NCBI GenBank assembly: GCA_011033025.1
Contig: WFMF01000286.1
Span: forward strand, 1-64,000
Length of the DNA: 64,000 bases
Origin: Beroe forskalii
Lineage: Eukaryota; Ctenophora; Nuda; Beroida; Beroidae
Direction: 5' to 3'
The stretch's first letter is position 1, and the number at the start of each line of letters is the position of its first letter. The notes beneath the pieces were generated by a model, which searched no databases, had not been told where the DNA came from, and was given only the letters and a program-made list of their open reading frames with translations. Positions 52,558-63,010 of the stretch are shown one piece after another. A program made the position numbers and the translations under genes.

Positions 52558-52620
52558 CACCGTTGCTATGACGATGCTAAGGCAAACCCGCGGGGACCTT
52601 AGTAACTGATATTAAACGTG
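52558..52620 (+). promoter_or_regulatory. SECIS element of MSRB1 (type 2)
   Basis: The 3' UTR stem-loop that directs Sec insertion at UGA. Helix I pairs CACcGTT (52558-52564) with AACGTG (52615-52620). The non-Watson-Crick quartet is TGAC (52569-52572, preceded by A) against TGAT (52607-52610). Helix II is about 10 positions, with CTAAGG (52577-52582) on CCTTAG (52597-52602). The unpaired AA lies at 52584-52586, and a mini-stem CCC (52587-52589) with GGG (52593-52595) tops it, as in type 2 SECIS. Spacing fits the SBP2-binding consensus. Confidence 0.93.
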
Positions 52621-53319
52621 TGCTTCCAGCAAACTGAGATTAGAACATTGTAACCAATTTCCAGTGGCTATTATTATTGTTACAAGATGTAAATAGTACT
52701 TTAAATGTTTAATTACGCACTTGAGGTAAAACATTGGGAGACTTATTTTATCATAGTTTTGTGCTAATCAGGTTATGTTTTCAGGTTTTAAAATGATTTT
52801 AACGTTTTAATGGAATATTATTGAGATAACTTCGTATAATACCTAGTAAACAATTAATATATCCTTATATTGGTGCTTAGGTACAGATTTTTGTGGATTT
52901 GGAATCGTTATGGAAGTCTTACTATGGTTTAATTTCGATTCACATAATATAATGATAAAGAAGATTGCGTTCTTTCTAAGTTTAAAATCATAGGTTTGAT
53001 CTATGCAAGTGGTTTTTAATAGAACCTTCCAAGTTCGATGGCCCTCTAAAACTTATTTGAGCTTTTGAGAGTCGTTTAGTTGTTTAATAAGGATTAAGGA
53101 TCCGTTAAGATTTTAAGTATATCACGAATTCTTTAAGTCTTTTTTTTGTTTTATGTTTTAAGTCAAATATTCCGTTGTTTATATAACGTTTAAAAAGTGT
53201 TGTTGAAGTATTGAATTTTTGTCGAGCTTTATTGCTTAACTCTTTATTAACTGCTTGTTGATTATGATTCATTAGTAATTGTATGATATTTAAGTATTTA
53301 CTATGTTCTTATTCTTTAG

Positions 53320-53541
53320 GTTTGTGGTCATGCAGTAATGCCTGATATCAAGACCAATAACTTAACATATCTACTTTTGAGTAGCATGATTGTTTGGAGT
53401 GACTTGACACATCCTGGGACGGAAGATTATTGTGAACTTATCAAGCTCTCTGAAGATGCTCATCCTGTAGACCCCAAGATAACGCGGGGATGGAAATACC
53501 GCAGATTTGGAAGAAGAGCTGACTCCATCAGGATGATGTAG
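53320..53541 (+). CDS. Unidentified gene, probable terminal exon
   Basis: An acceptor TTATTCTTTAG is followed by a phase-0 frame of 73 codons to TAG: VCGHAVMPDIKTNNLTYLLL, a middle part with DLTHPGTEDYCELIKLSEDA, and a basic tail ending RRFGRRADSIRMM. The mixed acidic and basic composition looks coding rather than random. No family recognised. A MITE begins 30 bp after the stop. It could be a separate gene downstream of MSRB1 on the same strand; upstream exons were not found. Confidence 0.45.
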   Translation, partial: VCGHAVMPDIKTNNLTYLLLSSMIVWSDLTHPGTEDYCELIKLSEDAHPVDPKITRGWKYRRFGRRADSIRMM

Positions 53542-53570
53542 ATGTCAGTACCCTGCGTTCCCGAACTGTC

Positions 53571-54558
53571 CCCAGTGGAATAATTTTTATATGTGGCTGG
53601 GAATGGGGATTTCGCGGGAAAAACGGCTTTTTTTCTGTCTAGCGGCGTGTCTAAGACTACTTCAGTCATGATTTCATTCTCGATAGCGTTGAATTACATG
53701 TCTTCACTAGGCAACATGAGACGATGACGTTACGAAATAACAGATACAAATGGAATAATGTGAAATCACTTTCTTTTCACTACATGCGCCGCGCATTAGT
53801 ATGTATCAGGCAAAGATGGAAGTTCTGCGGAGGTTACTTCGTATGCAAAGCAAGTAATGTTATTAGTGAGTGTGTTTGCGCGCGTCAGCGCGCGCAACAC
53901 TACTCAATCCATTAAATTAAGCTTGGAACTCGGGCGATATAACGCAAAGAGCTGCACGTTCATTATAATTTATACTATCATGGAGTCATAAAGTAGCAAA
54001 AATGCCTTTTTGCGTCATAAGGGATTTCACTATCCAAACAGGGACCTCGAAGTGAACATTGCTAAGTACATTATTTCGAAACATATTGAGCCATATGGCT
54101 GATAAGGTTCCCACATTCCAATGAATCACAAAAACACTGCTTCACGACAAAAAGTTGATATAATGAGTTCCTGGATGTATAAACAAGCAATGGAATCCTT
54201 GCAGTGGATTTTAGGAGTCCCTGGCTACTTTTGTCAGGCGTTGCCTGACGACGTCAGACAAGGCTACTTTTGGAGTCTGGCAGCTAGTTTGGGAATATTT
54301 TGGCTAGATTAGGATCCTGGTAGCTTTTTTAGGAATGAATGACGCGCGTTTTGTGCGCGTTAATTGGATTCTGACGCAGTTTGGAAATTGCTCCTTTATC
54401 AAAACTAGCGAGTTGAGACCATGATAATAATTGCGCGGCGTAAAATAGCCAAATATTAATATCAAGTTTCTGTCAACCTAAATGGGCTTTTTTGCTTCGA
54501 TTTGGACAAATTTTGGCTGGGATTGTCGCTCCAACATTCCTCATATTATTCCACTGGG
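53571..54558 (+). mobile_element. hAT-like MITE, copy 2
   Basis: 988 bp with CCCAGTGGAATAATTTTTAT ends and 8-bp duplications GAACTGTC (53563-53570, 54559-54566). Nearly identical to copy 3 at 60382. It holds an extra ~40 bp at 54230-54268 (GTCAGGCGTTGCCTGACG region) flanked by a repeat of GGCTACTTTT that copy 3 lacks. The open frame 53724-53915 is shared with copy 3 but has no transposase features. Confidence 0.93.
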
Positions 54559-54589
54559 GAACTGTCAGACACAGAGGTTTAAGGTAAGG

Positions 54590-54811
54590 TTATAATTCCT
54601 TCTTTCCCATTTCATGAACCTGACAGTCTTTTCCAAATGAGCTATACTCCAACTTCAAAAGTTCAAAGCTCATGACATTTGAGAAACGTTCTATCTTTGC
54701 TGCTGACAGATTTTCTGCGCTCGGTCCACATTCGGTCAAAAGTTCTACTGATTGCTTTAGAAGGTATTCGAGCAGAATTGTCATGGAACTAACAAAAAAG
54801 GCACAACACAC
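54590..54811 (-). other. Coding-like frame of unknown origin
   Basis: A 73-codon minus-strand frame with non-repetitive composition (LLEYLLKQSVELLTECGPSA, AKIERFSNVMSFELLKLEYS). It could be an exon or a transposon fragment. No splice sites or family could be assigned with any strength. Confidence 0.2.
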
Positions 54812-55955
54812 GCCTTCCTTGACTTATGGTTACCAGCACCTCCTACTCCTACCACGCCTTCCTTGACGAGTAATGACCAGCTAGTGATAGACACGCACTA
54901 GTGATAGACACGCTAGTGATTGACCTGCACTCGAATCTGGTCAGGGTCTTCAGACTATCCAGGTGATTCATTTGCCGCCGCCAACGTTTCACTTTATATC
55001 TTACTCATGGGACAGAGGATTTGGCTAAGTCCTTCTGACAGACCCCAGATATACAGCATCACAAATGAATCAGCTTGATAGTCTGAAGACCCCAATCAGA
55101 TTCGAGTGTAGGTCAATCCGTGTTCATCACTAGCTCCAGTAAGAGGGGCTAGTCATCACTCGTCAAGGAAGGCGTGGTAGGAGTAGGATGCTGGTCATCA
55201 CTCGTCAAGGAAGGTGTGGTAGGAGAGGCTGGTCTTCACTCGTCAAGGAAGGCTTGGTAGGAGTAGGAGAGGCTAGTCTTCACTCGTCAAGGAAGGTGTG
55301 GTAGGAGAATGAGATGCTGGTAATCACTCGTCAAGGAAGGCGTGGTAGGAATAGGAGGGGCTGGTCATCACTTGTCCGGAAAGGCGTGGTAGGAGTAGGA
55401 GGGCTGGTCATCACTCGTCAAGGAAGGCGTGGTAGGAGAAGGGGGCTGGTCATCACTCGTCAAGGAAGGTGTGGTAGGAGACGCTGGGCATCACTCGTCA
55501 AGGAAGGCTTGGTAGGAGTAGGAGAGGCTGGTCATCACTCGTCCAGGAAGGCGTGGTAGGAGTAGGAGGGCTGGTCATCACTCGTCAAGGAAGGCTTGGT
55601 AGGAGTAGGAGAGGCTGGTCATCACTCGTACAGGAAGGCGTGGTAGGAGTAGGAGGGCTGGTCATCACTCGTCAAGGAAGTCGTAGTAGGAGTGGTCAAC
55701 AAATGTAATGAATAATGACCCCACCCGCAGTGGGGGGCTTTATATATGCTTCTGCTGACACCCAATCAAACATGACGAATGCGCGCATTCCACATTTCAT
55801 CCACAGAATTAAACAGAATTAACAGAATTAAACAGAATTAAACATAAATTGTCCAAAGAAGCACTAACACTTCTGTCTGGACGTGATATACATCAATCAA
55901 ATTCACATATCAATCACTCTATCTTCAAACACCGAAAAAGCTTGGCAGCAAAAGT

Positions 55956-57140
55956 TCATGATTTAGCGCCGTATGCTTTGCTCTGCAACTTAGCATTTAT
56001 TGTCATAGCTCTCTTGAGTAAGCCCTCAGCAGTGCTACCAGTTGCTCCGACAGGGGCAGGAGCGGGCTTCGAGATGGCAGCAGAAGGCTTCGAGGTGGCA
56101 GGAGCGGGCTTCGAGGGAGCAGCAGAAGGCATCGAAGGGGCAGGAGCAGGCATCGAAGGGGCAGTAGCAGTCTTCGAGGGGCATGATTTAAGGGGGCAGG
56201 AGCAGGATTCGAAGGGGCGGAAGTAGTCTTCGAGGGACGGGAGCAGGCTTCGAGGGGCAGGAGCAGTCTGAGAGTTGGCAGCTGGTACAAGTTGGTTGCG
56301 GGTTGTTGGGGACTGATCACACCAAACTTCACCTCTTGATATGTAGAAGTGGTGCTCTGGGTTAGCTGTCTTCCTCGCTTTCATGAGTTCAACCAGTTTC
56401 CTCCGTTCCTCTCTCTCCTCATGAGTCAGGTCCGGTGCCACAAACACTCGCCGAGTAGTTGGAATTTCTCGCAGTCTCTTCCCACATTTTCGTAGACGTA
56501 CAGCTGCATCACCATTTGTAAGACAGACTTTGATGGGACGGGGTCTGTCAGTGCTCTTCTTCCCCAACCTTTCACAGAAGCTGACGTGAGGCTTTTCTCC
56601 AACTTTACAGAACAAGTCCTTGACCGCCTTCTCTACCTCAACACTGTTATCTTCCTCAACACCGAACAGAATGATGTTCTTGCTTCTGTCCTCTGTTTTC
56701 ACAACGTTCTCAACAACACCAGCAATGTCCTCCGCAGAAACCATTGGAACTTGGGTACTGAAACTGGAAGCAACAGCATCACTGTAAGTCTTCAGCTCAG
56801 ATTTCAGCGTCGTCTGAAGTTTACACACGGTTTCACTCTGACTCTCACAAAACTGTTTCCGTTGATTCTGAAGCTCATCCTTTTGCAGACTGATAACTTC
56901 CTCCTTCAGCTGATCGACTTTTCCTGTTGAGATTCTCAGAGCATCGTAACACAGCTTTAGTTGTTGTAGGGTTTCCACGAGCCATATTGACACGACCTCT
57001 TTCTTGTAATCTGTACCCGCAAATACATCTCGAGGCATTTTATAGATATCGGGACATTTAGTTTGAAGCGAGAACTCATGTAACCTGGTAGAAACATCAA
57101 ACAGGACATTCTGAGCGTTTTCCAATGAATACTGATCCAT
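55956..57140 (-). CDS. LINE-type ORF1 protein (coiled coil, RRM-like, C-terminal domain)
   Basis: A 394-residue nucleic-acid-binding protein of the kind that coats LINE RNA. Residues 45-150 are heptad-rich (QLKLCYDALRISTGKVDQLK, then Q/E/L-rich), fitting a coiled-coil trimer. Residues 153-235 resemble the non-canonical RRM (SKNIILFGVEEDNSVEVEKA; CERLGKKSTDRPRPIKVCL). Residues 240-285 resemble the C-terminal domain (APDLTHEEREERRKLVELMK). From about residue 300 the tail is a proline/alanine/serine repeat in PAPSMPAPAPS style. The frame is intact, unlike other retroelement remnants here, so the insertion is fairly young. A reverse-strand 125-residue frame over the Pro/Ala tail is a shadow. Confidence 0.85.
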   Translation of the reverse strand: MDQYSLENAQNVLFDVSTRLHEFSLQTKCPDIYKMPRDVFAGTDYKKEVVSIWLVETLQQLKLCYDALRISTGKVDQLKEEVISLQKDELQNQRKQFCESQSETVCKLQTTLKSELKTYSDAVASSFSTQVPMVSAEDIAGVVENVVKTEDRSKNIILFGVEEDNSVEVEKAVKDLFCKVGEKPHVSFCERLGKKSTDRPRPIKVCLTNGDAAVRLRKCGKRLREIPTTRRVFVAPDLTHEEREERRKLVELMKARKTANPEHHFYISRGEVWCDQSPTTRNQLVPAANSQTAPAPRSLLPSLEDYFRPFESCSCPLKSCPSKTATAPSMPAPAPSMPSAAPSKPAPATSKPSAAISKPAPAPVGATGSTAEGLLKRAMTINAKLQSKAYGAKS

Positions 57141-57284
57141 GGTGACTGGAGATGTACTTGTACAATGTTATACACGGTAGCTGTATTCCATGTATATCAT
57201 GAGCAGGTAACAAACAGTGTGTGATGCGCTTATCAGTTATTGCAGAGAGATAAAAACGCAACGAAATGCAAATTGCAAAAACAT

Positions 57285-57535
57285 GACGTTGACACCATTC
57301 GTATGCTTTGCCGTATGACGTATTTCGATTCGTACGCATTCCACATTCCAACCATATAATGACGTTGACACCATTCGTATGCTATGACGTATGACGTATT
57401 TTGATTCGTACGCATTCTACATTCCAACCATATAACGACGTTGACACCATTCGTATGCTATGACGTATGACGTATTTTGATTCGTACGCATTCTTCATTC
57501 CAGCCTATATGACGTTGACACCATTCTTATGTTGA
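57285..57535 (-). repeat. ~70-bp tandem monomers upstream of ORF1
   Basis: About four units containing TTCGTATGCTATGACGTATG and CGCATTCCACATTCCA-like blocks, each with two or three TGACG half-sites. They lie 5' of ORF1 in the transcript sense, like the promoter monomers of some L1 families. Short ORFs across them are repeat shadows. Confidence 0.88.
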
Positions 57536-57939
57536 CAATATGACGTATTTCACTTTTTCTTGATTTCCATGAAAGGAGATTTCACTTTTTCTTGATTTCC
57601 ATGGCCTTCATGCCCAATTGGCGGTTTTTAGTCTTAGAATTCCAAGGGATAGTTTGGTAATATTATTAGCATATGACGTATGAAGAATATTGATTTGCAA
57701 GCATTCCAAATTCCATCCCATAAGACATTGACGGTATAATTGTTACTGTGAGCTAGATTGACAGCAAAAGTTGAAAGGGTTCACAAGATTATCCACATAT
57801 GCCATGACTGAGAAACGAGGGAGGGATTGTTCTTGAAGAAAGAGTTGCTGAATTGGCAGATCAACATGTAGAATCACGATAATTTTGGGCTGGAACATCT
57901 ACTGATCGCTTGGAGTTGGACTTTCGTGTACGCAATGTA

Positions 57940-58445
57940 CGCTGCGTACAAATTTCGAAAAAGTCGATTTACTCAAAATTTCTCTTACCGATTTTCACCA
58001 AACTCTCAGGATATCTTTGGGCACATACTTGGAGTGTACTGTGTAAGTTTCAAGGAATTTCTATGTGCCAAATCCGAGATATGACTTGAAACGCAAGGAT
58101 ATATTTTGAATGCGTACAAATTTCGAAAAAGTCAATTTACTCAAAATTTCTCTTACCGATTTTCACCAAACTCTCAGGATATCTTTGGGCACATACTTGG
58201 AGTGTACTGTGTAGGTTTCAAGGAATTTCTATGTGCCAAATCCGAGATATGACTTGAAACGCAAGGGTATATTTTGAATGCGTACAAACTTCGAAAAAAT
58301 CGATTTACTCAAAATTTCTCTTACCGATTTTCACCAAACTTTCAGGATTTCTTTGGGCACATAATTGGAGTGTACTGTGGAAGTTTCAAGGAATTTCTAT
58401 GTGCCAAATCCGAGATATGATTCAAAATATATCCTTGCGTTCCAA
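57940..58445. repeat. ~169-bp tandem repeat, three units
   Basis: Units start near GCGTACAAATTTCGAAAAAG at 57945, 58111 and 58281. They are almost identical, with GGGCACATACTTGGAGTGTA in each. Style resembles the internal repeats of the foldback elements. Confidence 0.92.
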
Positions 58446-58674
58446 GTCATTTCTCGAGTTTGTCACCCAAAAGCTTGCCAATGGGTTCCAATTATCGGCC
58501 TAATATAATCCTTCAAATTTGGTCCGATTTCATCACATAAACTTCAAAATACACCAACATAAACTTCAAAGTATTTTCTTGAAAGATCGCAAATATCGCT
58601 GTTCATTGCGTACAATTTTGGAGAAAGTCCTACTGATCGCTTGAGTCGGACCTACGTGTACCAACTGTACCAAA

Positions 58675-59340
58675 TGCAATATCTTGGTACAACGGTCATA
58701 TCTCCGAATTCCTACGTCATAATTTCATGAAACTTTCCAATCTATTCGAGAGTGATCCTAAGAATGAAAAAACGTCAAAAAATCGAAAGTCCACGTGCTA
58801 ATTTTTTCGCCACAGTCAAACACAAGGATTTATTTTGATTTTACTAAGGTCGATTTGATACAGCGGTCATATCTCCGAATTCCTACGTCATAATTTCATG
58901 AAACTTTCCAATCTATTCGAGAGTGATCCTAAGAAGGGAAAAACGTCAAAATATGGAAAGTCCACGTGCTAATTTTTTCGCTACAGTCAAACGCAAGGAT
59001 TTATTTTGATTTTACTAAGGTCGATTTGGTAACGGTCATATCTCCGAATTCCTACGTCATAATTTCATGAAACTTTCCAATCTATTCGAGAGTGATCCTA
59101 AGAATGGAAAACGTCAAAAACAAAAGTCCACGTGCAAATTTTTTCGCTACAGTCAAACGCAAGGATTTATTTTGATTTTACTAAGGTCGATTTGGCAATT
59201 TTCCAAGCTGCGAAACTTTCCAACTATTTGAGAGTGATCCTAAGAAGGAAAACCAAAAAACTGAAAGTCCACGTGCAATTTTTTTGCTAACAAACACAAG
59301 GGTTTATTTTGATTTTACTAAGGGAATTTAACAAAAGTCA
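58675..59340. repeat. ~170-bp tandem repeat, four units decaying rightwards
   Basis: Units contain CGGTCATATCTCCGAATTCC and GAGAGTGATCCTAAGAA; starts near 58690, 58860, 59030 and a shortened fourth near 59200. Identity drops in the last unit, where several short stretches are missing. It is related in style (ACGTCAAAAAATCG) to the element at 14676. Confidence 0.9.
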
Positions 59341-60381
59341 ATTTTGAAAGACGGTATAGAAACTAGAAAGTGCTTTCTGAAGAACAGCGAATAGGACGTT
59401 TATAACTTGTTACCACCTAGCTACCACCTGATCTGTAATGCGGTTGAGTTAACAGTCTACTATTCCTCATTCTTATGTGCCGAAGGTGGTAGATCCTGTA
59501 GACACACTAATACTTACTGAGTTATTGGGTCAAATGTCAATGCTAACCCAGCTGCCTATACTCGACCTAACCATTAATAATCTACTCTGATGTTGCTAGG
59601 CAATCAGAATATCTCACATTGTTGGGGGTACAATTTACATTATTCTTTAGGTCAGGTGATGTCATCAAGGCATGGCTGTTACTCAACATCAACCCTAATA
59701 TTATAGCGATCTCGTTAACTTCTTGTTAACTTGGGATCTGAAAACAAGACATTGGCTGATGAGGTAGATGCATTGTGATAAATTCCTTAGCACCACCGCA
59801 CCTCTCATAGGTGGATCAAAGCAGTGAGGAGTGAGGTCGTTATCATCTTGTTACTGAATGGAGGAATAAATGACGTCATAATCTTTTTACTGAATGGTGA
59901 ATTGATGACGGCATCATTATGCTGTTGAATTGTGAATTGATGACGTCATCACATCTTTTTGAATGGCACTACTTGAAGTTTGCCTGGCACCAAAGGCAGC
60001 TTGTTAGCAGCTGGTTAGATACTTAGATACTTAGACACCATTCTCAGTAGAACCACCCCGCGTACATAATAGCTTTTGTTTTGGGTTTTCTTTTACTGTA
60101 AATTAATGCCATATTTGAATTTTGGAATAGAATAGAATCAATTATATTCGAATATTTGAATACCTTAGATATAAAGATGCTCAAATTTCCATTACATATA
60201 AATCTACATGTATTTTAGAAAGCATGTATTTTAGAAAGCATTAAATTGCACTTATTTATAAATATAATTAGGGCCTCTAAAAAGGGGCTCATGCCTCATC
60301 AATTTCAAGCAGCTTATTGATGACATCCATACTCATTTTTCCTTAGTTGTAGTGAACGCTGAATTTGGTCGTAGTGAACAC
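59341..60381. other. No gene; cluster of TGACGTCA sites
   Basis: No exon recognised. Between 59865 and 59965 a loose three-fold repeat of a GAATTGATGACGTCATCA-type block gives two full CRE palindromes (TGACGTCA) and one near-match. Confidence 0.5.
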
Positions 60382-61327
60382 CCCAGTGGAATAATTTTTA
60401 TAAGAGGCTGGGAATGGGGATTTCGCGGGAAAAACGGCTTTTTTTCTGTCTAGCGGCGTGTCTAAGACTACTTCAGTCATGATTTCATTCTCGATAGCGT
60501 TGAATTACATGTCTTCACTAGGCAACATGAGACGATGACGTTACGAAATAACAGATACAAATGGAATAATGCGAAATCACTTTCTTTTCACTACATGCGC
60601 CGCGCATTAGTATGTATCAGGCAAAGATGGAAGTTCTGCGGAGGTTACTTCGTATGCAAAGCAAGTAATGTTATTAGTGAGTGTGTTTGCGCGCGTCAGC
60701 GCGCGCAACACTACTCAATCCATTAAATTAAGCTTGGAACTCGGGCGATATAACGCAAAGAGCTGCACGTTCATTATAATTTATACTATCATGGAGTCAT
60801 AAAGTAGCAAAAATGCCTTTTTGCGTCATAAGGGATTTCACTATCCAAACAGGGACCTCGAAGTCAACATTGCTAAGTACATTATTTCGAAACATATTGA
60901 GCCATATGGCTGATAAGGTTCCCACATTCCAATGAATCACAAAAACACTGCTTCACGACAAAAAGTTGATTTAATGAGTTCCTGGATGTATAAACAAGCG
61001 ATGGAATCCTTGCAGCGGATTTTAGGAGTCCCTGGCTACTTTTGGAGTCTGGCAGCTAGTTTGGGAATATTTTGGCTAGATTAGGATCCTGGTAGCTTTT
61101 TAGGAATGAATGACGCGTTTTGTGCGCGTTAATTGGATTCTGACGCAGTTTGGAAATTGCTCCTTTATCAAAACTAGCGAGTTGAGACCATGATAATAAT
61201 TGCGCGGCGTAAAATAGCCAAATATTAATATCAAGTTTCTGTCAACCTAAATGGGCTTTTTTGCTTCGATTTGGACAAATTTTGGCTGGGATTGCCGCTC
61301 CAACATTCCTCATATTATTCCACTGGG
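60382..61327 (+). mobile_element. hAT-like MITE, copy 3
   Basis: 946 bp, the shortest and cleanest copy, flanked by 8-bp duplications GTGAACAC (60374-60381, 61328-61335). The sequence closely follows copy 2. Both ends read CCCAGTGGAATAAT, inverted. Confidence 0.94.
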
Positions 61328-61884
61328 GTGAACACACGTTCCAATCATTTTTTAGTGAACGTTTGTGAACGTTAGTGAACGTTCGTAATTGAGGAACAAT
61401 TTTCTGCTGAAGTATGTTATAAAGTAACGCCCAGGAAACAAACTTCATGTTCCAAACGGCTAACTATAGGAATGATTTCAGTTTCATAATCTCAGTTTGA
61501 TCCAACTAAGAAAATGCTGCTTTCAGAATTTTGAATTTCAGCCATTTTCACGATTTACAGCCTCTTGAAAAATGGGCTTTTTCGTCTACAATTGGCCACA
61601 AGGACCAAAAATAAGGCTGAAGCATGCTTTTTCCCATGTGATTGATTTCCAGAGAGTGCACTAGAACCAAATAATGATGCATTTTTTACGCAGAGTATTC
61701 CCCAAGTCCAAGTATGTCGGAGAATTTTCTGAATTTTGATTAGTGTAGGCCTCCTGACACACGGTACCCCGTCCACTTTTGATGGACAGGTCGTTGACAG
61801 GCGAATGCCAGGTTCGCAGACAGGTCAGGGACAGGTTCTGATCTGAATTAAAACAGGTTTCAACATTTAAAAAAAAAATTTCTG
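61328..61884. other. No gene recognised
   Basis: Begins with the MITE target repeat and a few GTGAACGTT repeats (61340-61390). The minus-strand frames here are short and unrecognised. Confidence 0.4.
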
Positions 61885-62140
61885 ACGGGTTCTTGACGGG
61901 TTCTTGACGGGTTTTGGACAGGATTTAGACAGGTTCTTGACGGGTTTTTGACAGGTTCTCGACAGGATTTGGACGGGTTCTAGATAGATTTTAAAGAAAT
62001 TCTAGACGGGTTTTGGACGGGTATTTATGCAAGTTTGGACGGGTTTGGACGGGTTTTGGAAAGATTTAAGACAGTTTTTTGACAAGTTTTGAACAAGTTT
62101 GGTCAGGTTTTGAACAGATTTTGGACGGGTTTTGGTTCAT
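61885..62140. repeat. Degenerate 11-12-bp array (GACGGGTTTTT/GACAGGTTCT)
   Basis: About twenty diverged units of GACGGGTTCTT or GACAGGTTTT, also flanked by looser copies from 61785. Purine and T content is strongly strand-biased. Confidence 0.88.
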
Positions 62141-62930
62141 TTGATGTAATATTAATTGAATGTAATTATATTAATTTTGTTACACACTCGAGTTACATTC
62201 TCCATGCGCGATCTATTTTTCTTCAATCCTGTGGAGCTGTACAGGAGATTTTGAAGTCGTTTCATTCCACGGCAACAAGCAATAATGCGAAAGAACAGGA
62301 AGACAGGACATATCTACCTACATATTGTAAAGTTATAATATACGGGAAGAAAATGGAGAGGATCTGAAGATGATTTTTTTCTCTCCCCATTGGCCTTTTT
62401 GTGTATACAAAAAGGCAAATGAGAGGGTTGGCAGAGATCGTGGTTTATGAAGGTGAGAAATAGGATATGTGTATATCAGGTACCAATAGGTTTACAATAC
62501 AACTACTGTAATTTCTTGAAAGTGTCCGGATTGCTCCTTTATAATATCAGTCGCGAAAATGTCCCTCCTTCCGTCCTTCCGTCCGTCCCCTTATCACAAA
62601 TTTTCAATTCAAAATCACGAATTTCTTAATTCTTGGAGCTTTCGGTTGTCAAAAATTTTAATCTTATACGTTGACCAGGCCCATCCGTGCCACATTCCCA
62701 GTGACTAAAGTTTTCATATCGACTAATGTCCTGGAAATTGATCTTCATTTCAAATACTAAAACACGATTTTTTCCTTCAAAAAAGATATTGACCGAGGAA
62801 ATGTGAAAAAGGCTTGCCAAATTTGACTATCCTTTGAGAATTGATGTGGAAAATTGAATCAATATCACAATAAGACACTGAAATTTTACACATATCGTCA
62901 CACATAATTAACATGACACATCATGAGTCA

Positions 62931-63010
62931 TGACTTCGTAGCGCAATCGGCTAACGTGTCGAAATTGGCAGTGCTGTCACGCTGGAGGTCACGGGTTCTG
63001 GCCCCACTAT
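62931..63010 (+). other. tRNA-like SINE head
   Basis: TAGCGCAATCGGCTAACGTG resembles an RNA polymerase III A box in a D-loop context, and 45 bases later GGGTTCTGGCCCC resembles a B box with one mismatch. The acceptor arms do not pair, so this is a SINE head or tRNA pseudogene rather than a functional tRNA. SINE tail not defined. Confidence 0.45.

Larger units (their letters stand above)
55138..57535 (-). mobile_element. ORF1-only LINE-like composite element
   Basis: Minus-strand order: about four ~70-bp monomers (57535-57285), ORF1 (57140-55956), a short (TTAATTCTGT)n stretch (55845-55800), a linker with TATATAAAGCC and CCCCACTGCGGGTGG (55745-55715), then the 43-bp satellite (55695-55138). 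No reverse transcriptase follows. A fragment of the satellite also lies at 54812-54880. The copy at 24504-25665 has the same parts without ORF1. Confidence 0.65.

Noticed and set aside
56003-56332. Leucine/proline-rich minus-strand frame overlapping ORF1
   Set aside because: Alternative frame of the Pro/Ala-coding repeat within ORF1.
62931-63010. Functional tRNA gene
   Set aside because: Acceptor stem arms do not pair and the B box has a mismatch; kept only as a SINE-like head.
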